Assembly (NCBI GenBank): GCA_050996575.1
Contig: JBPCRS010000030.1
Span: forward strand, 1-37,022
Reading direction: 5' to 3'
Origin: DASUSH01 sp050996575
GTDB lineage: Bacteria > Actinomycetota > Thermoleophilia > Solirubrobacterales > 70-9
Length of the DNA: 37,022 nt
The position numbers and the translations under genes are program-made. Within the stretch, counting starts at the first letter, position 1, and each line of letters opens with the position of its first letter. The notes beneath the pieces are model-generated. The model had not been told where the DNA came from, did no database searches, and saw only the letters and a program-made list of their open reading frames with translations. Below are positions 22,528-31,163 of the stretch, piece by piece.

Positions 22528-24279
22528 CTAGGCCAAGCGACCGCCGCGGGCACGAAACTCCTCCCAGTCCGCTTCGTCGGGCCAGCTGTAATAGCTCGGG
22601 GTCAGACCCTCGTCGTCGAGCCCCGGAGCCTGCGGATCGGAGCGAAGCCGCGCCGCCGCCTCGGCGGTGACGTCGAAGCTGAGCTGGTAACAGATCTCGT
22701 ACAGATGCTGGAGGGAGTCGCCCGGGTAGATCGGGATCCAGCGCCGAGCCAGCACCTCTCCCTCGTCGATCCCGGGAACCATGCGGTGAACGCTGACGCC
22801 GGCAAATGGCTCCCCCTTCTGCACGGCGCGGAACACCGGCAGAACCCCACCGTAGGCGGGAAGAAGCGCGCTGTGGCGGTTGATGCAGGTAATCCGGGGC
22901 AGCTCGAGCAGGGGCGGCTTGAAGATCAACGAGTTCGACGAGAGGACCAGGTCCGGTGCGAACCCGCGAACGTGGTCGAGAAAGTGTTCGTCGTTGACGG
23001 AGGCGACGATCCGCGCCGGGACTCCGTGCCGGGCCAGGGTCGCGGTCACCGCCGAGCCGGGGGGATCAGCCTGGAAACGCCGGCGCAGCAGAGGCCCGAC
23101 TTGCTTGATGCTCAGCCTGAACAGCTCTGACGGTCGCAGGCGGCGGATCTGAGAGCGCATATAGCGCTCGGGGCCGGTACCTCCGGGTCGTCGGACCACC
23201 GCTGCTCCGACCAGCTCGATGTCCTCGCATTCGCAGACCAGGCGTTGCAGGTAGGTGGGGTGGTAGAGCGGGTCGTCGTCGACGATCGCGAAGGTGCGAA
23301 GCGGCGGCGGCTTCGAGATCCGTTTGGGGACGGCGGGCGCCCCCACCCTGACCTGGTGATCGTGATCGGAGCGACCGCTGAGGCAGCCGAAGCAGGTAAC
23401 CGCGAGCCCCAGCCGCTCGATCTGGCTCGCGAGTCGCTGATCGCAGAGCGCTTCCAGCTCTTGACGGCGCTGGGGCTCGAGCGTGCGGTCGCGAGCGCGC
23501 GCGCTGACGTACCGCTCGGCGCGATCGGCGATCGCGACGGCTGGATGGAAGAGGAGCTCGGCGACTCCAGCGCTCTCGTTCGGCAGCGCGGCGAGTCCCG
23601 CAATCGCCGCCTCGGCATCCATTCGGCCGGTGTGGGCGACTCCGATGAACCAGTCGTTGACCCTCGTCTCCAGCCTCGACGCCGTGCGGGAGTTGAACTC
23701 CGCGAGCGCATCCAGCACACCGACCTTGACGAGGTTGAGCGTATACCAGGGCCGGGCCTCGGCGCCCGCGAGGGCGACCGCGGCGGACTCTCGGGGCAAG
23801 CGCACGAACGGGATCTCGTAATCGCCAGCCAGTCGACAGACGAGCTCGAAGATCGACGGTATCGCGTGGACGTGCTCGTGCGAGTTCAGGTGGTCGACCA
23901 CCGTAAGCCGGCTCAGGACCTGCTCGATCTGAGCTCGGAGCTCCTGCTCGATCTCAGCCCGGAGACTCGATGCGCGGGACCTTGCGAGAAGCGAGCCGAA
24001 CGAGGCCCGGAAGCGACCGTCGGAGCCCCCGAGCAGTGAGCCGGAGCCCAGCCTGGTGAGCGTCGGGCCTTCCGTCAGGTTGAGGTGGACTCCGACCCCC
24101 ATCCCGGAGCAGGCGGGGATCGTCTCCCGCACCGCCTGCTCGAACGCGGGGCCGTTGGCGAGCAGCGAGGAGCTCGACAGGAGCCCGCGCTCAGCGGCCT
24201 CGTGAATGCCGGCGTTCGTCCCGCGAGAGAACCCGAGGTCGTCCGCGTGGAGCACGACCTGCGCGTCATCCGGCTTCAT
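22528..24279 (-). CDS. Fused ChbG/YdjC-type deacetylase and formyltransferase
   Basis: A single 583-residue frame. Residues 1-300 match the YdjC/ChbG carbohydrate-deacetylase family, with HADDLGFSRG (11-20), HLNLTEGP and the metal-binding HLNSHEHVHAIP (130-141). Residues 327-583 match the formyltransferase (Fmt/ArnA/VioF) fold, with NRHSALLPAYGG carrying N467 and H469 and GIDEG carrying the expected D505. Deacetylating a sugar N-acetyl group and then formylating the freed amine would produce an N-formylamino sugar. The two domains are joined by a short linker near 300-327. It belongs to the glycan operon, overlapping the upstream gene by 14 bp. The substrate is inferred. Confidence 0.9.
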   Translation of the reverse strand: MKPDDAQVVLHADDLGFSRGTNAGIHEAAERGLLSSSSLLANGPAFEQAVRETIPACSGMGVGVHLNLTEGPTLTRLGSGSLLGGSDGRFRASFGSLLARSRASSLRAEIEQELRAQIEQVLSRLTVVDHLNSHEHVHAIPSIFELVCRLAGDYEIPFVRLPRESAAVALAGAEARPWYTLNLVKVGVLDALAEFNSRTASRLETRVNDWFIGVAHTGRMDAEAAIAGLAALPNESAGVAELLFHPAVAIADRAERYVSARARDRTLEPQRRQELEALCDQRLASQIERLGLAVTCFGCLSGRSDHDHQVRVGAPAVPKRISKPPPLRTFAIVDDDPLYHPTYLQRLVCECEDIELVGAAVVRRPGGTGPERYMRSQIRRLRPSELFRLSIKQVGPLLRRRFQADPPGSAVTATLARHGVPARIVASVNDEHFLDHVRGFAPDLVLSSNSLIFKPPLLELPRITCINRHSALLPAYGGVLPVFRAVQKGEPFAGVSVHRMVPGIDEGEVLARRWIPIYPGDSLQHLYEICYQLSFDVTAEAAARLRSDPQAPGLDDEGLTPSYYSWPDEADWEEFRARGGRLA

Positions 24280-24754
24280 CGGTCACGACCTTCGTCGTGA
24301 ACCTGAAGCCGGTCAGGCCCTGCTCGGCGCCCGGCAGGCGCGGGACCGACACCCGCAATCGAAGCTCGGCTTCGTCGCTCAGGTTCTGAATTCCGACACC
24401 GCCCGGGAAGAACTGGTCCGCGCCGCTGATCGAAATCGGGCGATCGCCGGCGGCCCGGAGCTCGGTCGAGGCGCTGCTCTTCTCACCGGTCGCAACAATC
24501 TCGACCCTGTCGGCCGGCGCCTCGGGCGCAGCGATGTCCACCGTCTGCCCATGTGCGATTTGTGTACGAATCTGAACGAGGTCGCCGGGATCGACCTCGA
24601 CCGAGCTGGTGTAACGCTTCGACCCGCCGATGCCCTCGACGATGCGCACGTCTTGAATGCCAACCGCGGGCTGAGTTTCGGCGGGTAGGGGATTGAACGC
24701 ACAGCCGGACCACCAGCCGAGAATGACGATCGCAGCGAAGGTGCCGGCTTTCAC
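24266..24754 (-). CDS. Lipoprotein-like secreted protein of the glycan operon
   Basis: The 162-residue protein starts at a GTG (24754) that overlaps the preceding stop as GTGA. Its N-terminus, MKAGTFAAIVILGWWSGC, is a short basic-hydrophobic signal ending at Cys18 in WSGC, an imperfect lipobox. The rest is beta-strand rich with no known motif (residues 38-150). A longer upstream frame is possible but lacks hydrophobic signal features. The end overlaps the deacetylase-formyltransferase start by 14 bp. It may attach at the cell surface as a partner of the glycan machinery; function unknown. Confidence 0.7.
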   Translation of the reverse strand: MKAGTFAAIVILGWWSGCAFNPLPAETQPAVGIQDVRIVEGIGGSKRYTSSVEVDPGDLVQIRTQIAHGQTVDIAAPEAPADRVEIVATGEKSSASTELRAAGDRPISISGADQFFPGGVGIQNLSDEAELRLRVSVPRLPGAEQGLTGFRFTTKVVTDEAG

Positions 24755-26481
24755 GGCGAGCCCGACGGCAGCCGTCCATCGACGTCCGGCGGCATCTCGG
24801 CCACTTCCAGGAGCAGGTACCGCTTCGTGCGCAGCACAACCGTGAACCCCGCCTCGGGGTCGCTGGTGCTCAGGTCCGGGTATCGCTCCCGGACCAGGTC
24901 CACGCAGGGCGAGGGGCAACGCTTGTCCGTCGAGATCAGCAGGTAGTCGACGGTCCCGAACGGTGCGTCCAGCGCCGCTTGCCAGCGCTCGTCGCCCTTG
25001 TCGATGCGGTCGAAGAACCTTTCCGGATGCCCCGAGAGCAACAGGATTCCGAAGGTCTGGGCGTCATCGGTGAGGACGTGCTCGTCGTCCGCGACGTTTG
25101 CGTCCACCCAATCGGCGATTTCCTGCTCGTCGCCGATCCCGTTGGGGAAGCCGCTTATCGAGATATTCCCTTCCTGGCTCTCGCCCGAGGTCAGGGCGGC
25201 CAGGAACAGGTTCTCCTCGCCCTGGAAGGGGTAGGTCTGCATCATCCGCCACGTACCGGCCAGCGAGGCGAGGAGTATTGCGAGGGTCGCCACGACGATC
25301 GCTGCGCGCATCGGTTTCGGGCGCCACATGTAGTAGAGCCATCCGACGCCCATCAGGGCCAGCGGAATCGCGCGCATGTTGTAACGAAGCTGAAGAAGGT
25401 TCGACTCGCCGCTGTCGAGGAAGAGCGCGGCCGTAACCACCGCATTCGTGCCGAGGAGCGCGACCAGGATCAACGACATCAAGTCCCGCTTGAGCGCGGC
25501 GGTGAGCAGGAGCGGCGGGACTACGAGGATGGCGAGGGGAAACAGGCCGATGTTGAGCGCCAGCACCTGCTCGACGGTCGTCGCCAGGTCGTGACCTGGG
25601 GGCACGATCGCGGTCGTGGACTGCGCCGGCGCGCCGATGTCCGCCTCCGTCGGGCTGATCGCCAGAAAGCTGATCGGATCGCCGATTATCAGCCAGTTGA
25701 AGAACATCCACGCCGCGCCGGCGTAGGCGACGGGAGCGAGGTAGAGGAGCAGTGAGCCTTCGAGCTCCTGCGATGCACGGGCCCGCCGGCTACCACCGAC
25801 CAGCGTCGCTATGCCGGCGCCGATCACGATCGCGAAGGGAATGATCTCGTAGCGCGAGAGGATCCCAAACCCGATCGCCAGCCCGACCATCGCCAGCAGG
25901 TGCGTCCGGCGCACCATGCTCCAGCGGACCAGGAAATAGACCCCGGCGGTGAGAAAGAAGAGGTAAACGGCCTCGCCCAGCCCGTTGGCGCCGTACCAGA
26001 CGATCATCGGGTTGAGACCCAGGACGAGCACGAGCGGCCACCGAGCGAACCACCGAACCTCGGTCAGCGCGAGCGTGCGATCCAGGACGAGGATCGTGCC
26101 GGCCATGAAGAAGGCCGAGACCATCGGGATCGCGGCGAGCGAGACAGCGAGCGGCTTGATCAGCGAGACCGGCAGGTAGACGAGCGTCTGCATGGGTGGC
26201 CAGATGAACCCGATCGCGGCGAGCTTCGGGGGATCGTTCCACCAGATGAAGTAGGCGTGAGAAAGGCGCGACAGCGAGTCGAAGTTGACGAGGTGGAGGT
26301 CGACGACGACGTGGTAGCCGATCGCGAAGTACAAGGCAAAGAAGGAGATGAAGACAGCCGCCATCGCGATCAACGGGGCCCGGCGGCTCCACCACCCCTG
26401 CCGCGGCGGCTCACTCTCGACCGGGTCGCCGAGGAACGTGGGTTCCGATCGGGCCGGCGCTCGGGTCGTGGCAACCGTCAT
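24751..26481 (-). CDS. GT-C type membrane glycosyltransferase
   Basis: The 576-residue protein has about eleven membrane helices and a C-terminal soluble part (about residues 440-576). Residues D61 to D68 (DLHLVNFD) after the first helix supply the conserved acidic residues of GT-C enzymes (ArnT/GT39-like), which use lipid-phosphate-linked sugars. It likely transfers a sugar outside the membrane; a dolichyl-phosphate-sugar synthase-like enzyme is encoded three genes earlier. The ATG at 26481 overlaps the previous stop as ATGA (26478-26481). The upstream extension of the frame is not supported by the membrane pattern. Confidence 0.85.
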   Translation of the reverse strand: MTVATTRAPARSEPTFLGDPVESEPPRQGWWSRRAPLIAMAAVFISFFALYFAIGYHVVVDLHLVNFDSLSRLSHAYFIWWNDPPKLAAIGFIWPPMQTLVYLPVSLIKPLAVSLAAIPMVSAFFMAGTILVLDRTLALTEVRWFARWPLVLVLGLNPMIVWYGANGLGEAVYLFFLTAGVYFLVRWSMVRRTHLLAMVGLAIGFGILSRYEIIPFAIVIGAGIATLVGGSRRARASQELEGSLLLYLAPVAYAGAAWMFFNWLIIGDPISFLAISPTEADIGAPAQSTTAIVPPGHDLATTVEQVLALNIGLFPLAILVVPPLLLTAALKRDLMSLILVALLGTNAVVTAALFLDSGESNLLQLRYNMRAIPLALMGVGWLYYMWRPKPMRAAIVVATLAILLASLAGTWRMMQTYPFQGEENLFLAALTSGESQEGNISISGFPNGIGDEQEIADWVDANVADDEHVLTDDAQTFGILLLSGHPERFFDRIDKGDERWQAALDAPFGTVDYLLISTDKRCPSPCVDLVRERYPDLSTSDPEAGFTVVLRTKRYLLLEVAEMPPDVDGRLPSGSP

Positions 26482-27512
26482 CGCGGCACCGGCGGGCTCG
26501 GCGGCTGCTCGCCCTGCGGTGCGCGCTCTGGCGGCGACGCGCCGAGCATTCCCTGCAGGAATCCGAACCCGTAGACGACGTGCGTGGCGGCGATCGCGAG
26601 GCTCAACCGCCACCAGCGCCCTGGCGAGCGGCTCGCACCGGCCGCTATGCAACAGACCAGATAGGCGAGCATCCCGCCGCGCCAGACTCGCTGGAGGCGC
26701 CCGCGAACGACAGCTCCGGACGCGATCGCGATCAAGAGCGCCGAGGGGGCGAAGAACGTCGGCTGCAGCGAGTTGCCACGCAGCGCCCGGGCGGAAGCGC
26801 TTCGCGCTCGGGACCAGCGGAAGAGTTGACGAAGGTGCCTACGCCACAGTGGCCGCCGGCTGTGGAAGACGATCGCCGCAGGGAGGTATCGGATTCGAAG
26901 GCCCCTTGCGACGAGCTCGTTCAGGAAGCGGGTGTCCTCTCCGACGCCGCCCTCATAGCCGATCTCGAGAGCCTCGGCTCTGCGGATCACGAGGTTGGCG
27001 CCGGGAGCATCGGCGACATCGCGCTCGCCGGCGATCCGGTATGCCCACGGATCCGGTCCCGAGACCAGCCGCGACGCGTAAACGTCGCCGCTCAGTCGCT
27101 CGAGCGGGGAATCCGTCGGTGGTGTCAGGTTGGGCCCGACGACCGCAACGATCTCCGGATCGCGAGCCAGAGCCGACGTCGCGATACGCAACCAGCTCGA
27201 GTGCGGATAGGCATCGTCGTCGATCTGCGCGACGACCTCACCGCTCGCGTTCTCGAGCCCGATCTGGCGCTTCTCGCCAAGCACCGCGCCGAGGCCGGAT
27301 GGGATCATCTTGATCCGGGGGTCGAGTCCGTCCACGGGCTCGTCGGGCACGAAGAGAACCTCGGGCTGTTCCGGCAACTCGAGCAGATGGGCCATGCAGC
27401 GTCGGCCGAAATCGGTCAGCTCGGCCGCGATCACGATCGCCGTCACCGTCAGCGCCTTCGGTGGGGATTCTTGCGCGCCGTCGAGAGACGCTTGGGTGCT
27501 GGCCGGGGTCAT
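26478..27512 (-). CDS. GT-A type glycosyltransferase (family 2-like) with C-terminal helices
   Basis: The 344-residue protein has an N-terminal GT-A domain (about 20-230) with the aspartate cluster AQIDDDAYPHSSW (D98-D100), GANLVIRRAEALE and GVGEDTRFLNELV, which are GT2 acceptor and divalent-metal signatures. The C-terminal part (about 245-330) holds two or three membrane helices preceded by a basic RRPLWRRHLRQLFRW stretch. It transfers a sugar from a nucleotide-sugar to a lipid-linked or glycan acceptor. It starts at ATG 27512 with ATGA overlap to the previous gene. Confidence 0.86.
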   Translation of the reverse strand: MTPASTQASLDGAQESPPKALTVTAIVIAAELTDFGRRCMAHLLELPEQPEVLFVPDEPVDGLDPRIKMIPSGLGAVLGEKRQIGLENASGEVVAQIDDDAYPHSSWLRIATSALARDPEIVAVVGPNLTPPTDSPLERLSGDVYASRLVSGPDPWAYRIAGERDVADAPGANLVIRRAEALEIGYEGGVGEDTRFLNELVARGLRIRYLPAAIVFHSRRPLWRRHLRQLFRWSRARSASARALRGNSLQPTFFAPSALLIAIASGAVVRGRLQRVWRGGMLAYLVCCIAAGASRSPGRWWRLSLAIAATHVVYGFGFLQGMLGASPPERAPQGEQPPSPPVPR

Positions 27513-28831
27513 CGACGCGCCCTCGCAAGGCGCGCGCGCGCAGCCCAGTAGATCGTCGCCATGCCCTTCGGGTTCGCGGTGGAGATCGCGGCCCGTGCCG
27601 CCCACGCCGCCCGTTCGCGAATCCTGTCGATCTCGATCTCGCGTCGCTCCTTCGGCGTGGGCGTTCGGTACTGCGCGGTCAGCCGGCGCTCGTACTCCTG
27701 CTCGAATGCGTCCACTTCCTCCAGGTCCGGAGACCACTCCTCCGGCACCGATCCATCGCGCAGAAGCGAATCGTACAGACGCACCAGCTGCTCGGTGAGC
27801 GGTTTCGAGTCATACAGGGACTCCGCCTTTCGGCGCCCGGCCTCGCCCAGGCGACGTCGGCGCTCCGGGTCCGAGACGATCGACGCAACCGCTTCGGCGA
27901 AGGCACGCGGGTGGTTGGCGACATGACCGGTGACCCCCTCGTCGATCTGCTCGATTTGAGCGTTGTCGACCCAGGGGGTCGAGCAGGTGACGACGGGCAC
28001 ACCGAGGGTCATCGCCTCTTCGATCGCGTAGCTGTGCGACTCCCCGATCTCCGCTGCGGTGACGAAGACATCGCAGGCCGCGTACATCGCCGCCAGCTCA
28101 GCCTCGTCCGCGGTCGGCTCGAACAGGCGCGTCCGGTCGAGCACGCCGAGGCGCTCGAGTCGCCGTAGCTTTGCCGGGGTCGCTCCGACCATCGCGACCT
28201 GAACCTCGGGCACGAGCTCGAGCAGGTGCGGGACCATGTCGACGATGATGTTCCGCCACTTACGGTCATCGGCGCGCCCGATCCTGCCGACCACGGGGCG
28301 CGTCGGATCGAGTCCCAGGGCTCGCTTCGCCTGATCGGGCGGTGGAGCGTTCCCACGGATCCGATCGACGTCCACCGGCCAGTACGAAACCCGGTGTCGC
28401 GCGTGAAAGGGCGCCATCTCGATCCCGGTACGCCATCGGTATCGAAGCGCGCAGAACTTGCTCGGAAGCAGGTGACAGGAGAATTGCGCCTCGTCGGGAG
28501 ACACGTCCACCGCCCCGAAGATGTTCGACTCCACGAGCAGCTCGATCCCCGCCGCGCGGCACGCTGCGGGCGCCATCCGCTCACCGATCCCGTCGCGATA
28601 CATGTGGACCACATCCGCCCCTTGCAACATCTCGGCGAGGCGGTGGCGGTTGCCGTCGGCGATAACGACCTCCGCGCCGCCATCGCTCAGCCTCTTCGCG
28701 CGCGGGCCTCCCTCCCCCACCGCGACCACACGGACTTCATGGCCGCTCCTGACGAGCTCGAGCGCGTGTGTCTGAAGGGCCTTCTGCGTTCCTCCGAGCG
28801 GAAGCGAATTGACCGTCATCGCCACCTTCAT
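27509..28831 (-). CDS. GT4-like glycosyltransferase
   Basis: The 440-residue GT-B protein begins MKVAMTVNSLPLGGTQKALQ, the GG-containing donor/acceptor loop of GT4 enzymes. The C-terminal domain has VVGRIGRADDRKWRNIIVDM and the E-x7-E-type pattern ESHSYAIEEAMTLGVPVVT. The extreme C-terminus (about 370-440) is an unusual basic helical extension. The start at ATG 28831 overlaps the previous gene as ATGA. The donor and acceptor cannot be inferred. Confidence 0.87.
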   Translation of the reverse strand: MKVAMTVNSLPLGGTQKALQTHALELVRSGHEVRVVAVGEGGPRAKRLSDGGAEVVIADGNRHRLAEMLQGADVVHMYRDGIGERMAPAACRAAGIELLVESNIFGAVDVSPDEAQFSCHLLPSKFCALRYRWRTGIEMAPFHARHRVSYWPVDVDRIRGNAPPPDQAKRALGLDPTRPVVGRIGRADDRKWRNIIVDMVPHLLELVPEVQVAMVGATPAKLRRLERLGVLDRTRLFEPTADEAELAAMYAACDVFVTAAEIGESHSYAIEEAMTLGVPVVTCSTPWVDNAQIEQIDEGVTGHVANHPRAFAEAVASIVSDPERRRRLGEAGRRKAESLYDSKPLTEQLVRLYDSLLRDGSVPEEWSPDLEEVDAFEQEYERRLTAQYRTPTPKERREIEIDRIRERAAWAARAAISTANPKGMATIYWAARARLARARR

Positions 28832-29760
28832 CGGTTCCGCCCCTCCAGGTCAGCCCGCCGCTCGACCATCTGCTCGCGAGCGAAACCGGGAACGCCCTCG
28901 GGGGCCAGCGCCACCTCACCCTCGGACGCTGCGGCGTCCGCCTCCGAGCCGACCTTGTCGTACCAGCGGCGGATGTTGGCCCGGTACCAGATCGCCAGCG
29001 TATCCCGTGCCACCATGAGCGCATCCGCCGCTCCCACTCGCGGATAAGGGCGTTCGCGCGTGACGACGACCGGCGCCTCGACGATCCGATAACCGAGTCG
29101 GTCCGCATTTACGAGCGCTTCCAGATCGAAGGCGAAGCGCTTGACCAGGATTCGCCCGGCGACGCGCCGGAGAACCTCGGTCCGGTAAAGCTTCAGGCCG
29201 GTTTGGGTGTCGTGCACGGGCAGGCGGAAGAGCGTGCGGACGAGCACGTAATACCCGCGTGAGAGTATCCGCCGCTTGAGCGGGTAATCGATCGTCGAGT
29301 CCGCGTGGAGCTTCGATCCGATCACCACATCGGCTTCGCTTCGAATCAGGGCTTGGTAGAGCGCCGCGACCTGGCGCGGGTGCACCTCCAGATCGGCGTC
29401 GACGAAGAGCACTAGGTCGCCTCGAGCGCTCTTCGCACCCTCGATCAGCGCGAAGCCCTTGCCGAGATTCTCGGGGTAGGTGACGATCCGTACCTCGCCG
29501 AGCTTCTCAGCGGTCAGCAACGCCAAGCTGAGCGTCTCGTCGTACGACCCGTCGTCGACGACGATCACCTCGAACCGCGCGCCCATAGCGCTCAGGGTCT
29601 CATGAGTGTCGTGCAGACAATGCTCGATCTGCCCCTCCTCGTTGTAGGCCGGAATCACGACCGAGATCAGTCCGGGATGGTCCGCGATCGCGAGCTCGGA
29701 CCCCCCAGACTCGGACGCTTCCGCACGAGCACTGGCTCTCACCTCCAAAGCATGCCCCAC
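28828..29760 (-). CDS. Dolichyl-phosphate-glucose/mannose synthase-like GT2
   Basis: The 310-residue GT2 enzyme has VVIPAYNEEGQIEHCL, VVDDGSYDETLS, NLGKGFALIEGAKSARGD, LFVDADLEVHPRQVAAL (the DxD) and DTQTGLKLYR, typical of dolichyl- or polyprenyl-phosphate sugar synthases. No membrane helix is obvious, so it should act at the cytosolic face. It would supply lipid-linked sugar for the GT-C enzyme downstream. The start is uncertain: GTG 29760 is used here, GTG 29742 is the alternative, and no Shine-Dalgarno sequence is distinct. Its stop overlaps the next gene as ATGA. Confidence 0.87.
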   Translation of the reverse strand: MGHALEVRASARAEASESGGSELAIADHPGLISVVIPAYNEEGQIEHCLHDTHETLSAMGARFEVIVVDDGSYDETLSLALLTAEKLGEVRIVTYPENLGKGFALIEGAKSARGDLVLFVDADLEVHPRQVAALYQALIRSEADVVIGSKLHADSTIDYPLKRRILSRGYYVLVRTLFRLPVHDTQTGLKLYRTEVLRRVAGRILVKRFAFDLEALVNADRLGYRIVEAPVVVTRERPYPRVGAADALMVARDTLAIWYRANIRRWYDKVGSEADAAASEGEVALAPEGVPGFAREQMVERRADLEGRNR

Positions 29761-29780
29761 GATCCGGACGGTGACATCGG

Positions 29781-31163
29781 CTAATCGGACCCCTCTGGGT
29801 GACCGTGGTCGAAGGCCTCGCTGGCGGCGAGAAGCAGCACGGCAACGACCACCTGGACGGCGATTATCTCCGTTGGATTGCTGTGGAAAAAAGCAAACAG
29901 GGCCAGTTGCAGGATCACGCCGCCGCCGAGGACGAGTCCGTAGCGAAGGCGGCCGACGGCGAGGAAATGGAAGCAGTACACCTCGACGAGTGCGTAGATC
30001 AGCATCGCCGCGCCGAGCGGTCCGAGCCAACCTTCGCCTGGGATGTAGTCCGATCCAAAGCCGAGCTCGATCAGCGGCCCGGGAATCAGGAAAAAGAAGA
30101 GCAGGATTACGACGCCAAGCGCGGCCACGGCAACGAGGCCCGCGAGCAGGTGGTTGCGCTCCGCCGCGAGGTCGCGTAGAACGGCCACACGAGGGAAGAG
30201 CACGGTCGTGGCGATGATCGGCAGAAGCAGCAAGCTTCTCGCCGCAACGCTGACCGCAGCGTAGATGCCGGCCGTGTCCGCGTCGAAGAAGGCCCGCGCG
30301 ACGAGCAGGTCCATGTTGGTGAGGGTGACGATCGCGGCCAGAATTCCGGCGGAGCCGAGCGTGTAGCTGTCGAGCAGCTTCCTGCGGCGGTTCGCGGTAT
30401 GCCTGCCGCGAGCGATCAGGCCGCGCAGGCAGTAGAGCGAGGCGAGGACCGTGACCATTGTCGCTCCGGCGAGCCCGAAGACGATTGCGCTTGCACCGAA
30501 GCCGGCGATCGCCAGTCCGATCCCGACGATCAGCTTGACGCTCGCGTAGACGACCTGGCTGATCCCGAGCAGGGTGAACTGCTGGCTCCCTTGAAGCCCT
30601 CCGAAAGTGATCGGCAGCGGCAGGGTGACGATGATCACCGCCACGACCGCCACCACCGGGAGCTGACGCTCGACGTTGACCAGGATCGCCACCGGGACCG
30701 CTACCACGGCACCGACGACAAGGACGACCGCGCCCCATCGACCGACCGGGCGCAGGCTCTCGATCAGGATGCCCCCCGCCTCGCGCTCGCGTCCGCCTTC
30801 GAGCGCACGAGCCACATCACGCGCGACCCGTGCCTGCAAGGCAAGGATCGGAACGTTTGCGATCAAGATGATCGAGAGCAGCGCGACCAGCAGCGAGTAC
30901 TCCGCCGGCTGAAGCAGCCGGGCGGTGATCAATTGGAAGACCACGTTGAGGAGGTTCGAGATGGCGACGGCCAGCGCCACGATCGCCCCCGAGCGGATCA
31001 GACCCTTGGCGCGACCCTTCGAGGGAGGTACCGGGACAACCGCTTCGAGAATCGCCTCGCTCGACTCTTCGATCGGCGCCGACTCGGCGGCTCGCGTTCC
31101 CGCTCGCCCCACTGCGTCTGAGCGATCGCTGGCCCGCCGCGCCGGCCGACCCGCGACGCTCAT
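29781..31163 (-). CDS. Polysaccharide flippase (MATE/Wzx-like)
   Basis: The 460-residue membrane protein has a basic, Ala/Ser-rich N-terminal tail (1-55) and about twelve or more helices. The segments VAISNLLNVVFQLITARLLQ and YSLLVALLSIILIANVPILA are in the usual position of Wzx-like flippases of the MOP superfamily, and DLLVARAFFDADTAGIYAAV matches their second half. It would move a lipid-linked glycan across the membrane. The ATG 31163 overlaps the stop of the methyltransferase gene as ATGA (31160-31163). A longer upstream frame shadows that gene. Confidence 0.88.
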   Translation of the reverse strand: MSVAGRPARRASDRSDAVGRAGTRAAESAPIEESSEAILEAVVPVPPSKGRAKGLIRSGAIVALAVAISNLLNVVFQLITARLLQPAEYSLLVALLSIILIANVPILALQARVARDVARALEGGREREAGGILIESLRPVGRWGAVVLVVGAVVAVPVAILVNVERQLPVVAVVAVIIVTLPLPITFGGLQGSQQFTLLGISQVVYASVKLIVGIGLAIAGFGASAIVFGLAGATMVTVLASLYCLRGLIARGRHTANRRRKLLDSYTLGSAGILAAIVTLTNMDLLVARAFFDADTAGIYAAVSVAARSLLLLPIIATTVLFPRVAVLRDLAAERNHLLAGLVAVAALGVVILLFFFLIPGPLIELGFGSDYIPGEGWLGPLGAAMLIYALVEVYCFHFLAVGRLRYGLVLGGGVILQLALFAFFHSNPTEIIAVQVVVAVLLLAASEAFDHGHPEGSD

